DNA from: Bolinopsis microptera
Taxonomy: Eukaryota > Ctenophora > Tentaculata > Lobata > Bolinopsidae
DNA length: 60,000 nucleotides
Assembly: GCF_026151205.1 (NCBI RefSeq)
Contig: NC_087078.1
Location: forward strand, 13,873,118 to 13,933,117
Reading direction: 5' to 3'
A program made the position numbers and the translations under genes. The notes under the pieces are model-generated. The model was not told the origin of the DNA and searched no databases. It was given only the letters and a program-made list of their open reading frames with translations. Of the stretch, positions 43,176-55,329 are shown piece after piece. Every line of letters begins with the position of its first letter. Position 1 is the first letter of the stretch.

Positions 43176-43496
43176 AATTGTGACACATGCTCAAAGAATA
43201 TTTGAAACAGACCTGAGCCTCCAAGGTCATCGTGCTCCAAGATTTCCCATATTTCTCAGTTTGGCAGCTCTAACAGTAACACAAAAGAGTTCTCCTAGAA
43301 TAGCATCATGAGATGCGAATTGGTTGTGCTGAAACCGCTATATCTACGAGTCACGACTCACGAGTATCACCCTCACCCGTTCACTTTTGTATCATGTATT
43401 TTAATTTACCATTTTAATTTATACCAAATAAACTTTATATTCGAATTTCGAAAATTTTCTGAAAGGGCCCCGACACTGTACATGACTGACAATTTA

Positions 43497-43978
43497 GGGG
43501 TCGTTCACATATTACGTAATCAGCCGAGGGGGGAGGGGGGTTTCCAAATGCTTACGGTTGATTACAGGGGGGGGTGGGGTTTTGGTAGTTGATTACGTAA
43601 TCAAAATTTTCTTTTTTACCCACTAGAATAATGACAATTTGACAATATGTTAATTCAAATTCCACTCAATTTCACTCTGATAGTGATAAAATTTAGAAAT
43701 TGATCGAATATCCGGCTATAATAGTAAGTAGTTTAGAAGGTGCTTGGCCGGATATCATAACAATGATTTCGGCTCATCATGATAGCATGATCAGGGTATC
43801 ATGAAACGTAGAGAAAAGTGTTTTCTAGGAAAAAAGTCAAGGGGGAGGGGGGGTCAGGCCATGATTACGTAATATTGCTGTCAGGAGGGGGGTTGGGTCT
43901 TGATTACGGTTGATTACGGAAGGGGGGAGGGGGGTAAAAATTGCTAAAATATTGATTACGTAATATGTGAACGACCCC
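43497..43978. mobile_element. MITE with ~27-bp inverted termini and TTA target duplication
   Basis: The ends are GGGGTCGTTCACATATTACG and its reverse complement, flanked by TTA at 43,494-43,496 and 43,979-43,981. The inside has several GATTACG(G/T) and G-rich subterminal repeats and no coding capacity. The 3-bp TTA duplication and the GGGG start fit PIF/Harbinger-type non-autonomous elements, though the superfamily is not certain. A truncated relative lies at 56,936-57,101. Confidence 0.8.
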
Positions 43979-44880
43979 TTATGAATATCAAATCTTTCTG
44001 AATCGATGTATTTTTGAAAGCTGATTCCGAATAATATTAATATAACCCCACGCGATATCAGATATACGGTAAAATACTCCCTTGGTGAGATCAGATATTA
44101 CATATTGCCGAGCCCTAAGTAGGAACACAGTAAACCTACATGCCGCGAATTAATCTGTCTCGATCACGTTGCACGTGATATGAGTGAATGACAAAGGATT
44201 AAGATAGATACATGTTACGTATCCCAAATATCTTCGGCGGCGCGCGCTTCGCGCGCGAAAAGTGGCATGCAACGTATGTCAAGATTAAGACTATATAATA
44301 TACGGAAGTTAGTTTAATTTCTCGTTAGAGTTATCAATAAAAGGGTTTTTATCATAGTGCATATGCTTTAGTTAGGAATTGAGTTAGGGTTATGGTTGGC
44401 GGAGACTATATCACTATAGTTGATATGACGATATGTGATAGTAAGGAGCCCAATCGCTCACGTATCTGGTATCGCGCGCATTTCTTCCGTTCAATTCAGG
44501 CGTGCTATCTAATTTAGCTATAGCATATAGATTCTAAAGACTAAACCATAAACACTAAATCACTTTACATGACAGTCGATCTTCAATATTTTTTCCAAAA
44601 GGTTTTCAGTGATCAGGCATTGGCGCCCTAGCCAACTTTGAACTTAAATTCATTTTAAACATTATTGTCGTTAACAAAATAGAAATGAAAATGAGTTTTT
44701 TTGTTTTTTAATTTGGTACAAAATACGGCTTTTACTTTTACAGTTTTATTAATTCGCTCGCCCAAAAATTATCACGTGATGTTGGTTTTTACGGTTTTGC
44801 AGACGAACAAAATAGTTTACATAAACTTTAAATTAAAGTTTCAGTAAAATTGTCCGATTAAACTACCTTGTACCTAGCAA
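43979..44880. repeat. dispersed repeat cluster (CACGTG and TTAGGG-like modules), copy 1
   Basis: Modules here recur elsewhere. 44,233-44,275 (GGCGGCGCGCGCTTCGCGCG then GTGGCATGCAACGTATG) matches 48,355-48,400 inverted. 44,745-44,805 (TTCGCTCGCCCAAAAATTAT then CACGTGA) matches 48,528-48,585 inverted. A short TTAGGGTTATGG piece lies at about 44,390. The order of modules differs between clusters, so this is a rearranged repeat family, not a simple inverted duplication. Confidence 0.65.
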
Positions 44881-46501
44881 TCAAATTCAAAATTTTAACC
44901 GGCATTGCCATCTGCAAAATTAATAAACAGTGAAAGAATTTTATATTCTATACACTGCATTGGTGCATCAAACGATTCACGTACTGTAGTTAGACATGCA
45001 CGACAAGTTAAGTTTAGGGTTTGTCGAACTACTGAGTACGTGTACCGTGTCTTAGTGTAACGGTGATATAACTGATAACGGTGAAAATGAATTTACTACT
45101 GCACAGCTGAACGACTTTTGTTAAAAAACACACTAAAAGCAGCAGTTTCAGTTCTCCCGGAGGAGTTTTTCCGGACCATTATCATAATTTATATTCATAC
45201 TGAATCTGTTTATAAATATAATTACTGCCCTGTAATTATAAACGTTAATATTCATTATTAGGATCATTGGGCCAAAAACACAGAACAATTTCAGATTCAA
45301 TATGAGCTCTAAGTAAATGAAAGCGAGCAGTTTGTAATAATATAAGTTTGTACAACCCGAAAAACAGTAAGTTGTTGTTGCTAAGGTTGATATGGTTCAA
45401 TTTCATTAGGTATGAGGTATGCGCATTGTTATCAGCATAAAATAGAGAACTGGTCACAATAAAGCAATAACAATTTAATCATTTATCACGTTACGTAAAG
45501 GTTATTCTCAAAATCAGTATCTTTGGCGGTAAATTCAGACCAGTCAAGTAATTATTAGTTTCAATTCAAGTGATTTTAAAGTTGATAAAAATCAGTGGTA
45601 CCCACTATCAAGTATCGTATACAGGTTCAGCTAGCAGATCGTCTTTTATTTATCATTCCAGAAAGTTCTGAGGTATTTTTGAGTCAAGCAACAAGCAAAG
45701 TATCATAAATGATATTATCAAATCTTTGTCGGGAAATTTATGGTGGCTCATTCCAATATTCAAATTGCGCTTCTTTGTTTTTAGCTGCATGTCAAAGAAT
45801 AATGTGAATACTGTGATCTCCAAGTCACAAGTGCATACCCATTATCCGACCGAAGTTATGACTATGAATGACGTTATATCTATAATTTCCAATATTGCAA
45901 TATGCAGTTATTATATGGTTGAGAGTTTGCTGGTGTCCCCTTAGTATTAATAAATATTGTCCGATTCCTAATCATTTCTTTTGGGTGATTCCATTTAATT
46001 ATAATATAAAGTGGTGGGTTTATTGTAATGTCTTTATTTTCAGAATCGGGGTATTCAAATCTATATTCGATAGTCGTCGAATACAAAAGAAAATTGGAAT
46101 GTAACTTTTGATAGAAAATTTAGTATTCTTTGACTATAACTTTTGACAATAACAATCTTAATAGATTAACGTATACAGATATACTGGCACTGCACAAATG
46201 AACATTTTAAATTGCACAAAAATCAGTTATATTATAACACACCGTTGCTATCCATAATTTATTTAATGTTTTCACTTCTAAAAGTTGAAAGTATGATTCA
46301 GCAATATTTAAAAACATAACAATTCTAATAACGTAGCTAAGGTCCTAAAATACTAATTATCTAAAGCTGTATAATCGTGCTCCACGTTTATTTTTTATGC
46401 TCTTTCAGAAGGCAGGATTTGACGAATTTATCATAATTCCAAATACTGACAATTCCTGAGTCCTACTGTTAGAATCACTTCATCGATGGTAGTAGTTAAC
46501 T
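44881..46501. other. AT-rich intergenic DNA, no gene recognised
   Basis: Short open frames on both strands around 45,250-46,100 overlap and show no domain. It includes the probable 3' flank of PLAC8 gene 1. Confidence 0.45.
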
Positions 46502-47590
46502 TTATGTTCGAGCAACGCTTGCCCCGGGAGTCACCTTTATTTGCTGCAATGATTAACATATGATTAGATGATATCTAAGAAGCTGGCAAGTGGCACTGGA
46601 TTAATTTGCCTTACATTTCACACGTTTTTATTCTTAGTATTAACTGAGGCGAACTGACCTGAGCTAGTTGCACTATAGAACAAAAACCGCAGAAAAGTGT
46701 CATTAACACATCTTCAGTACACGATCCCTGTAAGTGTAATGAATGAGATTTAGCAAAATTGAAAATGTCTGGGACTTTAATTAGGCGTTTTAATTATATT
46801 TATAATGTTTGCAGCATCAGTGAAAATATCGCAAACAGATCATTGCATGTAGAGTCCTGAAATTTGTCATTGTAAATGATTAAAACTCTAAAACCGTAAC
46901 AGTTTTGAAGTTGAACAGTTTTACCGGCGGACGGCGGTCATATGTATTTTCAAACTCTGCAACATTTATATTAGACTGATTTTGAGAGGAAACCAGACAT
47001 CTTATTATTATATCAAGACAAGGCTAGTATAGTAATTACCATAATTCCATGCTGTTCTCTCATGGCCATTCTTGTATTTACAAAGCAGAATATGTTGACA
47101 AGAGGAACGAAGAAGAGGATAGTTCCGAGAGCACAGCTAGCAGTTCCGGCTGCCTCGGTGATTGTTCCGAACGTGTAGCAAGGAAGAAAATAGGACATCA
47201 AACCTGAGTGTTTCGAAAATTGGTTGACTCGAGTAAAGGTATATTTAACCAACTGCATATTCTGCAGTTGTGGTAAATTTTAGCTTATTCGAGTACAAAA
47301 AAATTGAAAATGGTTATAATAAGCTCAATTATATAAATATAATGAAAACTGGCCACGGGCCTAAATATTACATATCAATCAATTACAATTGATTAACATT
47401 ACCAATATTAAAAACTGTCCAAAATATCTAAGAAAGTATTCTCTAGCCAAAAGGCTCAATATTTAAATCTTATTGAGCTTATTGCATGTGCAAACTGCAA
47501 CAATTTTTGTAAATTTATAAATCAGTGCAACAACTTACATGTTCCACAGTCATCAAAACAGCCAAAAAGACCGTGTGCAAATTCACCCAT
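46502..47590 (-). CDS. PLAC8-family Cys-rich small protein, gene 1 (four exons)
   Basis: Exons on the minus strand, in order: 47,590-47,539, 47,203-47,040, 46,727-46,659 and 46,543-46,502. All use GT-AG sites and join in frame to 108 residues. The protein begins MGEFAHGLFGCFDDCGTC. It continues with the PLAC8 core (LPCYTFG, a small Gly/Ala-rich segment, then NTRMAMREQHGI), GSCTEDVLMTLFCGFCSIVQ and a tail ending VTPGASVART. The CysCys-rich hydrophobic stretches fit cornifelin/PLAC8 membrane-associated proteins. It lacks the CC of the usual CCPLC near position 88 (CGFC instead). Intron 2 closely resembles that of gene 2, which supports a recent tandem origin. Roles suggested for the family include metal handling or membrane organisation; here the function is unknown. 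Confidence 0.88.
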
Positions 47591-48230
47591 TTTGTAGTTC
47601 CTTTCAAAAATAATATTGATATTTATATTTATTTATGAACGGACGTTTTATGGAAAACAATTAATATTTTATAGCGTGAAGCATACCATTGGCATTAAAT
47701 TTATAAATATGAAAACTTGTTAACTGGAATTCTATTTTTAAAAGTACTATACCAAGCGCTGTCAAAACGTAAATCATTCATTACACGCGAACGAAAACAC
47801 AAAACAATGTAGTGAAAGAAGCTCGCAGGTTTTAGCGGAGTTTTAGCGCGCAGGTTTAAGCGGAGTTTTAGCGCGTCTCTGTTTAACAGCATCTAGCACG
47901 TGTTTAACTTGCGCGTGGACTGCCATGCGTGGATGGAGAGTTGAGAGTGCGCACGATATACAATATATCTGATATCTCCGCCAAAAGTACAAAGTACATC
48001 CAATTTGAATTTTGATACGTATGAAAATTGAAATATGTCTATAACTTGCTTGATTGTGCACTAAGTTGGCGTTCCTAGACCAAAATTGAACGGGGAATCA
48101 TTTAAGATCACTTTCGAGGCCCATCGACAAAATCTTTCTACGCTTTTGTGCTTTTTATGGAGAAATACGTCCGCTCCTACTAAATCGCTCGCCCAAATTT
48201 TAAGAAAATTCTTGTAAAAAGGCCCTTTGG
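47591..48230. other. upstream region of PLAC8 gene 1; 26-bp tandem duplication
   Basis: No gene seen. At 47,824-47,875 a unit GCAGGTTTTAGCGGAGTTTT with AGCGC is present twice. Open minus-strand frames over it lack features. Confidence 0.55.
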
Positions 48231-48600
48231 GCATGAAAGTGATCAATATTGGTGTATTTTAGGACGCTGATTCCGAATCACCCCCCATGACGTAGGGTTA
48301 AAATGCTTCCCTGGAGAGCTGTGGGCAAAAAAACCCGTTTTGGTCACGTGATTTTACATACGTTGCATGCCACTTTTCGTGCGCCGCCGAAGGCTAGTAA
48401 AATACAAATTCGATTGTTTTGAGCCCGGGTTAGGGTTAGGGTTGTGGTAAGGGTTATGGTTAGCTTCGGGGTTATGGTTAGGGTTAGGGTTGGGATTAGG
48501 GTTTATGTAAAACCGTTTTTTTACGGCTGCAAAACCATAAAAACCAAAGTCACGTCGGGTGAAATTTTTGGGCGAGCGAATTATAAGTAAATACGTTTAA
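48231..48600. repeat. dispersed repeat cluster, copy 2, with interstitial TTAGGG-like array
   Basis: Begins GGACGCTGATTCCGAATCAC, shared in parts with about 44,025, 49,375 (inverted) and 58,478. 48,425-48,512 holds eight or more degenerate TTAGGG/TTATGG units in a row. 48,528-48,585 is the inverted TTCGCTCGCCC/CACGT module of 44.75 kb. Variant telomere-like repeats inside a dispersed family suggest satellite or transposon content, not a chromosome end. Confidence 0.7.
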
Positions 48601-49420
48601 TTGACGATGTCAATTCATGGCAGCTCGGCGCGGCACAGTAGCGCATCTCGCCGATCTAGCCAGAGAAGCCTTATTAAGTGCGCGGCGCGGCACAGTAACG
48701 CATCGCGCTACAATAAATACGTCAGTAGCGTTTTTGAGCTTGTTATTATTATTCTCTTTCAAAAGTATTCCAAGTGATTTGTATAAGAGCATATAATAAC
48801 TTTGTTGTTTGTATACATTACCTGGATCATGGAGACCTCAGGCTATAATCATGTTCATAAACATGATATAGAGATTCGGCGGAATGACAGGCTGAGCGCG
48901 GCCCAGTAAATCAGTAATGTTTACATTGCAAAATAATTTATCTCGATTCATCATCATGAATTGATTCACGATGTCAATCCTTCGCATCTCGCCAAACTGC
49001 ATACGTGGTTGCGAGAAGCATTATTTGATGCGCGCGCGACCCAGTAGTGCATCGCGCTACAATTTACATCATACATAAACTCTAATCTCAACTCTAACCC
49101 TAGCCATAAACCCGAACGAAGCTATCCTGTATCCCATATCCACAACCTTCTACTTTAACCATTAACCCTAATGCCTAATTGCTAATTAACCCGGCCCTAA
49201 CACTAACAGTTAAGTTACTGGTAACCGGTGCTCGAGCCCTAAGTGCTCAGTAATCGAATTTGTGTTTTACAATTTACTAGCCTGTCACGTGACAAAAATA
49301 TAAAATAGTTTTTTGTCCATATCTCTCTAGTGAATCATTTTTATTTTACGTCATGACATGGGATATTGATTCGAAATCAGCGTCCAAAAATTTACCAAAC
49401 TACTATTAGATTACTTTTTC
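48601..49420. repeat. GC-rich repeat modules (GGCGCGGC..CAGTA..GCATCGCGCTACA) and inverted telomere-like piece
   Basis: The CGCGG(C)..CAGTA(G/A)..GCATCGCGCTAC module occurs at about 48,630, 48,680, 49,025 and 49,465. 49,080-49,210 contains scattered CCCTAA-type units. The region ends in a GATTCGAAATCAGCGTCC piece that is the reverse of the start of copy 2. No coding sequence. Confidence 0.6.
48821..48914 (+). repeat. ~90-bp dispersed repeat, copy 1
   Basis: Runs from CCTGG..CCTCAGGCTATAATCA to GAATGACAGGCTGAGCGCGG CCCAGTAAATC and matches 49,541-49,641 and 53,467-53,550 in the same orientation. It may be a SINE fragment, but no A/B box pair or tail is clear. Confidence 0.75.
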
Positions 49421-49540
49421 TTAATTGACGATGTCATTGTCAATCCTTCCACCTTCGCAGCTCGGCGCGGCCGGCCCAGTAGTCAGTAGTGCATTGCGCT
49501 ACAAACTTTTTTGTTTCACTTACCTGCCACCTGTGGTCAG

Positions 49541-49641
49541 CCTGGCCTGGGACCCTAGGCTATAATTTTCATAAACATAAAATAGAGATTCCGGATTAAT
49601 GATTAAGCGGGATGACAGGCTAAGCGCCGCTCAGTAAAATG
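49541..49641 (+). repeat. ~90-bp dispersed repeat, copy 2
   Basis: The most diverged of the three copies, with an insertion in the middle (GGATTAATGATTAAG), but with the same start and end blocks. Confidence 0.7.
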
Positions 49642-50200
49642 TACCCGCTCGAACTTTAAGTTTAAGGTTTTATGTTTTAGATTATTGATTACGCACGGAC
49701 GGTTATATTTTTATAAATGCCTTTTGATCATGCCCAAATCACCATTACAGTAAGTCCTTGACGGATGTTACTCGTCTAAATTTCTTCGAAGTAGCGCACG
49801 CTGCTTTCTTCTCGAAATGGCCCGATGGACGTGCTACGAAGTAGCGCGCGCCGGGCCAAACCATTAACAATGGTCAAATTTAAATAAGTCCCCAAACGGA
49901 CCAATTTTGTCAACAATCAAACCTTCACAAAGTACATTCAATATTAAAGTTTAACATATGCAATATGAGAAATTTGTATATTGTATGATGATGATGAATG
50001 ATTGTTTGTTTCTTTACTTGCTTACTTGGTATTTATTATGTCTTTTATTTTTATTTTAGTTTCAAACGCGATTCCAGACTCACGAGGAAAAATTTTCGCG
50101 GTCAAATCTTTGCACAGCTAAAATTACCCACATTTCGGTAGTTTTCAAATACATTATAAATATACAGTTGTCACTGTCAGTAACAAGTAATATCCTAATT
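49642..50200. other. AT-rich DNA, no gene recognised
   Basis: Contains two GAAGTAGCGC(A/G)CG pieces near 49,790 and 49,840. No open frame of note. Confidence 0.45.
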
Positions 50201-50392
50201 TACTGCGGAGTACTTTGGGAGAAAGGAAAAAGCCGCGGTAAATCGGGGTTTACGAAAAATCAGGGTTTTGATTATTTACACTTTTACAATGTACAATTAC
50301 ATTATGTATGTTTTTGTTAAGCCTTATTTGGGGGAAGAAATGGCCGCGGTAAATCGGGGTTAGCGGGAAATCGGGGTTTTACTGTGTACTAT
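50201..50392. mobile_element. possible pogo/Tigger-like transposon end
   Basis: GCCGCGGTAAATCGGGGTTT occurs at about 50,231 and again, almost the same, at about 50,343. The sequence ends CGGGGTTTTACTGTG at about 50,386. Reverse-complemented this starts CAGTAAAACCCCGATTT, resembling the termini and subterminal repeats of pogo/Tigger elements. No opposite end or transposase was found. Confidence 0.35.
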
Positions 50393-50692
50393 ATATATAG
50401 ACTGTAGACGTAGTTGTGAAATGTGATAATAACATTACAATTAACTAAATAACAACAATTAACAACAACATACTAACGTATTACCCATTATAGTTATACT
50501 CAAAAAGGCGAGTCTTCATCTAAATTTAATGTAATCTAATAAGTAATTATACTCAATGACACAATAATTGATTGAATATAATGTTAGTTGGGCTGAATAT
50601 GGCTGCAGTAACAGCTCGTAATTCTTTAGGTAAGGGTGCTTCATCACTACAACAAGTAGAATTGTTTCATCACTATAAGCAGAAGCTAGTAG

Positions 50693-51816
50693 TTATGCTC
50701 GAGAAACCCCTGCTCCGGGACCTGCTTTTACTTGCTGCAACGATAAATGAGCTGTTATTGGACTGTTATAGATACAAAATATTTTATACAAATTTACTCG
50801 TTATTTTAACTTTAATAAAAAATTAACATTAGTACTTAAATGTAAAAATTACTGCAACGCTAAATTTTAATTTTAACCTTTCAAGAGGTTATTGATTATA
50901 TTTTAAACAATTCTACGTTCAGATAGGTAAATCAAGCAGTTCGATGAAAATCATATTTAGCATTGGCAATATGAAATATTATTATTATATATATATACTA
51001 GTACTATATATTGCAATATGAAATAAATTGCATGTTTTCCGTTTATGTGTCTTAAAATTGAACCACAATTAATAAACTTTAGACTTAATTGATTAGCATT
51101 CTATTCTTATCAAGTTATCTGACGACACGAAAGTACAAAACATCTAACCTGTGCTTCTTGCACTAGAGCACAAAGAGAACAGCAGCAAATAGCCAACAAA
51201 TCGCTAACTAACGATCCCTGTAATGAGCGAGATTTAACAAAATTGAAAATTTAATTAGAATCTGAAACTTTAATTGCATATTAGGCGTTTTAATTATAAT
51301 GTTGGCAGCTCATCAGTGAATATATAATTGAAGAGTGAGAAGGGAAAATGAAAAATTATGAATTATGCTGGCGGGTAATATTGGTATAACAAGATTTATA
51401 AATACTTCCATTAGCAAGGCTGGTTACCTCTATTCCATGTTGTTCCCTAATTGCCCCTCTTGTTTGAATCCAGCAGATAATATTCAGCAGAGGAATGAGG
51501 AAGAAGATACCTCCGATCAAACAAGAACTAGCGGTTCCAGCTGCCTCGGCGTTTTGTCCGAATGTTACACAGGGCACGAACCACGCGATAATACCTAAAC
51601 TCAAGAAATTAATACTGGAAGATTATAATTTAAACCTCAATTTGAACAATGATCACATCCAGTAAAAAAAAATTAAACTACAAACAAACATATGGACATT
51701 CTTTAGATTGCAAGCTTATAAGATCATAAGAAAATGATAATGATTTTCCTGTGCTACAACTCACATGTTCCAAAGTCATCAAAGCAGCCCAATAGTCCGT
51801 GCGCCCAATCGCCCAT
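50693..51816 (-). CDS. PLAC8-family Cys-rich small protein, gene 2 (four exons)
   Basis: Exons: 51,816-51,765, 51,594-51,428, 51,217-51,149 and 50,734-50,693. Exon lengths of 52, 167, 69 and 42 bases equal those of gene 3. The 109-residue product starts MGDWAHGLLGCFDDFGTC. It then shows VPCVTFGQNAEAAGTA, a hydrophobic core, QTRGAIREQHGIE, GSLVSDLLAICCCSLCALVQ and the tail VKAGPGAGVSRA. These are the PLAC8 signature blocks, with the second cysteine cluster intact as CCCSLC. Exon 4 lies inside a region that on the plus strand has an unrelated open frame, which I reject as a gene. Introns 1 and 2 are short. It lies in tandem with genes 1 and 3 on the same strand. Confidence 0.9.
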
Positions 51817-53466
51817 TGTGTAATACTAATAGCTTTGGAAATATTATTGATTATTGACAATATATGCATGACCATGAGGATGCTTAATCAGGCCATCTTA
51901 AATTGTCAATTAATCGGTTATAAGTCTTAACTAATTATCAACAATCTAAAAAAGGTTCCCTAGCTATCCTAAGGGGTGGGACATGTTTGAACTTTGAGGT
52001 GAAATAAAACATGAGAAAAAAAACTGGACAGTAGCAAGGTAAAGAAGTTGGCGGCAACGGGCCGAAATAAAGCAGTAAACTATATTCAAAAGAGAAAGTT
52101 TCACTATGAATGGTATAAGGATCCTGTACTTAATGATAGGGATCATAAGGCTGCAGAGTGTGGATGCCTACAAGTACATATTACATATGGATATTGTATA
52201 TGATATAGGGACATGGCTAGTGTAAAGTTTTACAGCGCTATATTTTGAATGCAGTAATACCGTGAAATTTTGATTTCAGTATGAAAAAGCAATTGTACTA
52301 TCAGAAAGTATGGCTCGATCACCCAGTTACTTGTTCAAATTATAATTAAAATTTGCACGATCGCATTACTAATGTCTTATACTATTTACACGACCAAACG
52401 ATCGTGCAAAAAATGTTCATCAAATACAAAAAATGTTCATTACAAATAACAAAGTGAATTGAGTTTAAGGATTGTTTCAAAACATATTTGATATCTTGCG
52501 TGGCATATGATACCACGAATATTTAAAATAATACTTTTTTTAAATTACAAACGACACATTACAGGAACACTACATTTACAACATACAAATTTTGCCGCAC
52601 AAACGACACGGCCCTTCGATGCGGTTGCGATTCTGTTGGATTGCATTTTAATTTATAAATATAATATAAGAGCTGTAAATATTTTTCAAAATTTTGATTT
52701 TAGAAGTAAATCAACATTGCATTTACACTGAACTATACCAGCACTAACGTCTAACAATACTATCTATAATACTGGAGCTGGAAATAAAGACCACTTCACT
52801 GGAACCGACCCCTATTAACTTGAAGGTAGAATGATCCCACCTTAACACAAAGTAACGAGAAACAAAACCGTGAGTAGTTTTGAGTAACCTAACACCGGCC
52901 ACCGCCTACTAATTCTAACGAAGGTTATGATCGCGTCACTGTTAGTGTTCATCACAGGTTGCTAGGGTTACCTTAACCTTAACAAATTGTGAAGGAGGGT
53001 AACACGTGTGATAAGAAGGGTTGCACGTGTCATAAAGTTCTAAAACCAGTCTTGGTTTCGAATTTCAAATATATCACCCGTTATCTGAAGAGTCTAGAAG
53101 AGAATATTGTTCCTTTACTTTTCTAGGTATAGAGGGAACTAAAAATAAGGTATTTTATAGTATGTATATTAAGGATGTTAAATAAGTCTTGCTTTTTGCC
53201 AATCTATAAGACTATAAACATACGCCGCATTAGTGCATCTATAACAATAACGCACCCTCAATATACAATTCGTCTGCAAACTTAACGGATGTAAAATACG
53301 GACGGCTGTAAAATTGCAACTGTGCACTATCAGTACATTTTCCCAAAACCCGGAGGTTGAGAGAGATAACTGGGCCGTATGAGGAGCACATCATGGTGGC
53401 GAGGGTTAAGCTTGGACCGGAACACGTTACCAAGATAAGAGTTGTAATATAAGATATCGAGATTTA
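51817..53466. other. AT-rich intergenic DNA, no gene recognised
   Basis: Short unremarkable frames only. A minus-strand frame at 53,239-53,433 is slightly GC-richer and could be a LINE or exon scrap, but no motif supports it. GATCGTGCAAA/TTTGCACGATC form a short inverted pair at about 52,352 and 52,400. Confidence 0.45.
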
Positions 53467-53550
53467 CCTGGGGACCTCAGGCTATCATGTTCATAAATAG
53501 AATAGAGATTCGGCGGAATGACAGGCTGAGCCGCGGCCCAGTAAATCGAG
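53467..53550 (+). repeat. ~90-bp dispersed repeat, copy 3
   Basis: Close match to the copy at 48,821-48,914, same orientation, including the GAGATTCGGCGGAATGACAG core. Confidence 0.75.
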
Positions 53551-53689
53551 ATATGATATGAATGATTTGATTAATACTGGTCCATTTTTATTTTGTGGTA
53601 TTTGCTGGGAGTAGATGGAAGTGGCACAGACTGTGTTAGAGATTTTACCGGCGTATCCTCTAAAATCACCTAAATTGTTCAATTTTAGG

Positions 53690-53758
53690 GAGGGGCACCA
53701 AAAGGGGAGGGGGCGCCAACAGGGGGCGCTTTTTTCGGCGGGGGGGGGGGGGGGGGGG
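53690..53758. repeat. G-rich tract with G19 homopolymer
   Basis: Several G runs of 4-5 bases followed by 19 consecutive G at 53,740-53,758. It could form quadruplexes; the length of the last run may be a consensus artefact. Confidence 0.85.
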
Positions 53759-53769
53759 CCAACAGGCAA

Positions 53770-54360
53770 CGTTACGCCTGTATTAACACAGTATTAAACT
53801 AAGTTATTAAAATATCTTGGAAACATATAACATGGTAACAGCAGTAGCTTTTCTTATCATGAAAATATCTGGACGTTTGTGAGATAATGAATCGTGTGAT
53901 AAACACGTTGTCGTTACATTCCCATAGTGATAGATAATGCTGTTTTGAAACTATCGAAGTTTTATTTTTTCTTTATTTTTAGATAGGTAGTAGGTACCTA
54001 CAGGACTTAGCTTAATTTTACTTCTTCTCTGGCGGAAAGTTTTCAATATTTCTTGAAAAGATCAGGAAAATAAAGAAGCCGAGGAAATACTTCCGGATCG
54101 TGTGCATTGAGTTTTATTTGTCTAAATCATACAAAGTAAAAGTAATATTCGCAAGTTTTGATTACTGTGATGTGCTAAATATCATATGTATATTATGTCA
54201 ATAAAAAACTCAATTTGGGATTATATAAACTCCCGAAAAAAAACTCTGCCAATAACAGTTGAATTCAAGATAAGAAGATATTAGATAATTATGAATAATA
54301 ATTATAAATATAATTAATAAATCTAAATAACAAAGAACTGGTTTGTAACAACTACAAGTA
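53770..54360. other. AT-rich DNA, no gene recognised
   Basis: No repeat or exon is identified here beyond ordinary A/T tracts. Confidence 0.4.
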
Positions 54361-54981
54361 CAGGGTGTTTCAAAAGTCTTGTTAGAATGTACTTTTTTAA
54401 TAACTTTTTATCCATTTGTCTAAACTTCATTGTGTAAAACGTTACTTGTAGTTTTAAGGTTTAATGGTGACTTCTGAATGTTTTACGTTACCATGACCAC
54501 CATATAAGCAGCCGGAATCGGTCCCCTAGCAACCGAGGTAAAATCAAAAATATAAATTAACAGCAATTCTGATGGACAAATAAATTGCAAAATGATTCAA
54601 CAGTGAATTTGCCCAGCCACCATGAATGCAGTATCTGACTGAGAATTAATTGCTGAAGAAACACCACGGCATGGAATACAGTATTTTATTGTCCGGTGCA
54701 CGATGAAGCATCTATGTGTATGGTATCGGAAGCGTCACTGTCTTGCTGTTGTGCACAGTACAAATACAGCTCTATATAAAGTAGATTGATATTATACTAA
54801 CTTGGGGAGTTCTAAGAAGGAGATCAGTATCGAATATCAAGAAAATTAAGAGAAAGCTTAATAATTCTCCCAAGCGATCAGCAAGGAAACTGGAACACCC
54901 TTAACCACTGTTTGGACGTTAGACAAATGGATAACAAATTATTCAAAAAGTACATCCTAACAAGACATTTGAAACACCCTG
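54361..54981. mobile_element. mariner-like MITE, 24-bp inverted termini
   Basis: The left end CAGGGTGTTTCAAAAGTCTT and the right end read in reverse agree at 23 of 24 positions. TA precedes the left end; the right side has AA, so one copy of the target duplication seems mutated. The 620-bp interior has no intact frame. The CAGGGTGTTTC start is common among mariner-type elements. Confidence 0.75.
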
Positions 54982-55329
54982 AAATTTCATTTTATATAGT
55001 TTGGTTGAAAACATGCTTTATTAAAAGACTAAACTCTAGTAAAAAGGAAATTCGCCATTCAATATCTTCAATAAGTTCTAAACACAAACATTTAGTGAGA
55101 AAAGCTAAAAAAACGAATCTATATTACTATGTAATCACAATATTATGTATATTGTCTATCCAAACAAAATCTACACCAACTTCTAATGCCGAATGTAAAA
55201 CAAATTAACCTTTAAGTTAAAACTGTCGAGCACCTTGACAAATCTCTGTAGATGATTAGAAATGGTGAATATTTGTAGTTTCCTCTATAACCTTCTCGAG
55301 TTCGGACACTTATAGGTAGCCCACGAGAC

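Noticed and set aside
43058-43240. Minus-strand frame with repeated FQFSVFS peptide
   Set aside because: Translation of the 7-bp AAAACTG minisatellite, not a gene.
48425-48512. True telomere
   Set aside because: Degenerate TTAGGG/TTATGG units flanked by genomic repeats on both sides; interstitial.
50572-50826. Plus-strand 84-codon frame
   Set aside because: It lies antisense over exon 4 of PLAC8 gene 2, where a spliced, family-consistent reading exists.
51365-51598. Plus-strand 77-codon frame
   Set aside because: Antisense shadow of PLAC8 gene 2 exon 2.
53491-53797. Proline-rich / glycine-rich frames on both strands
   Set aside because: Produced by the G19 homopolymer and G-rich tract.
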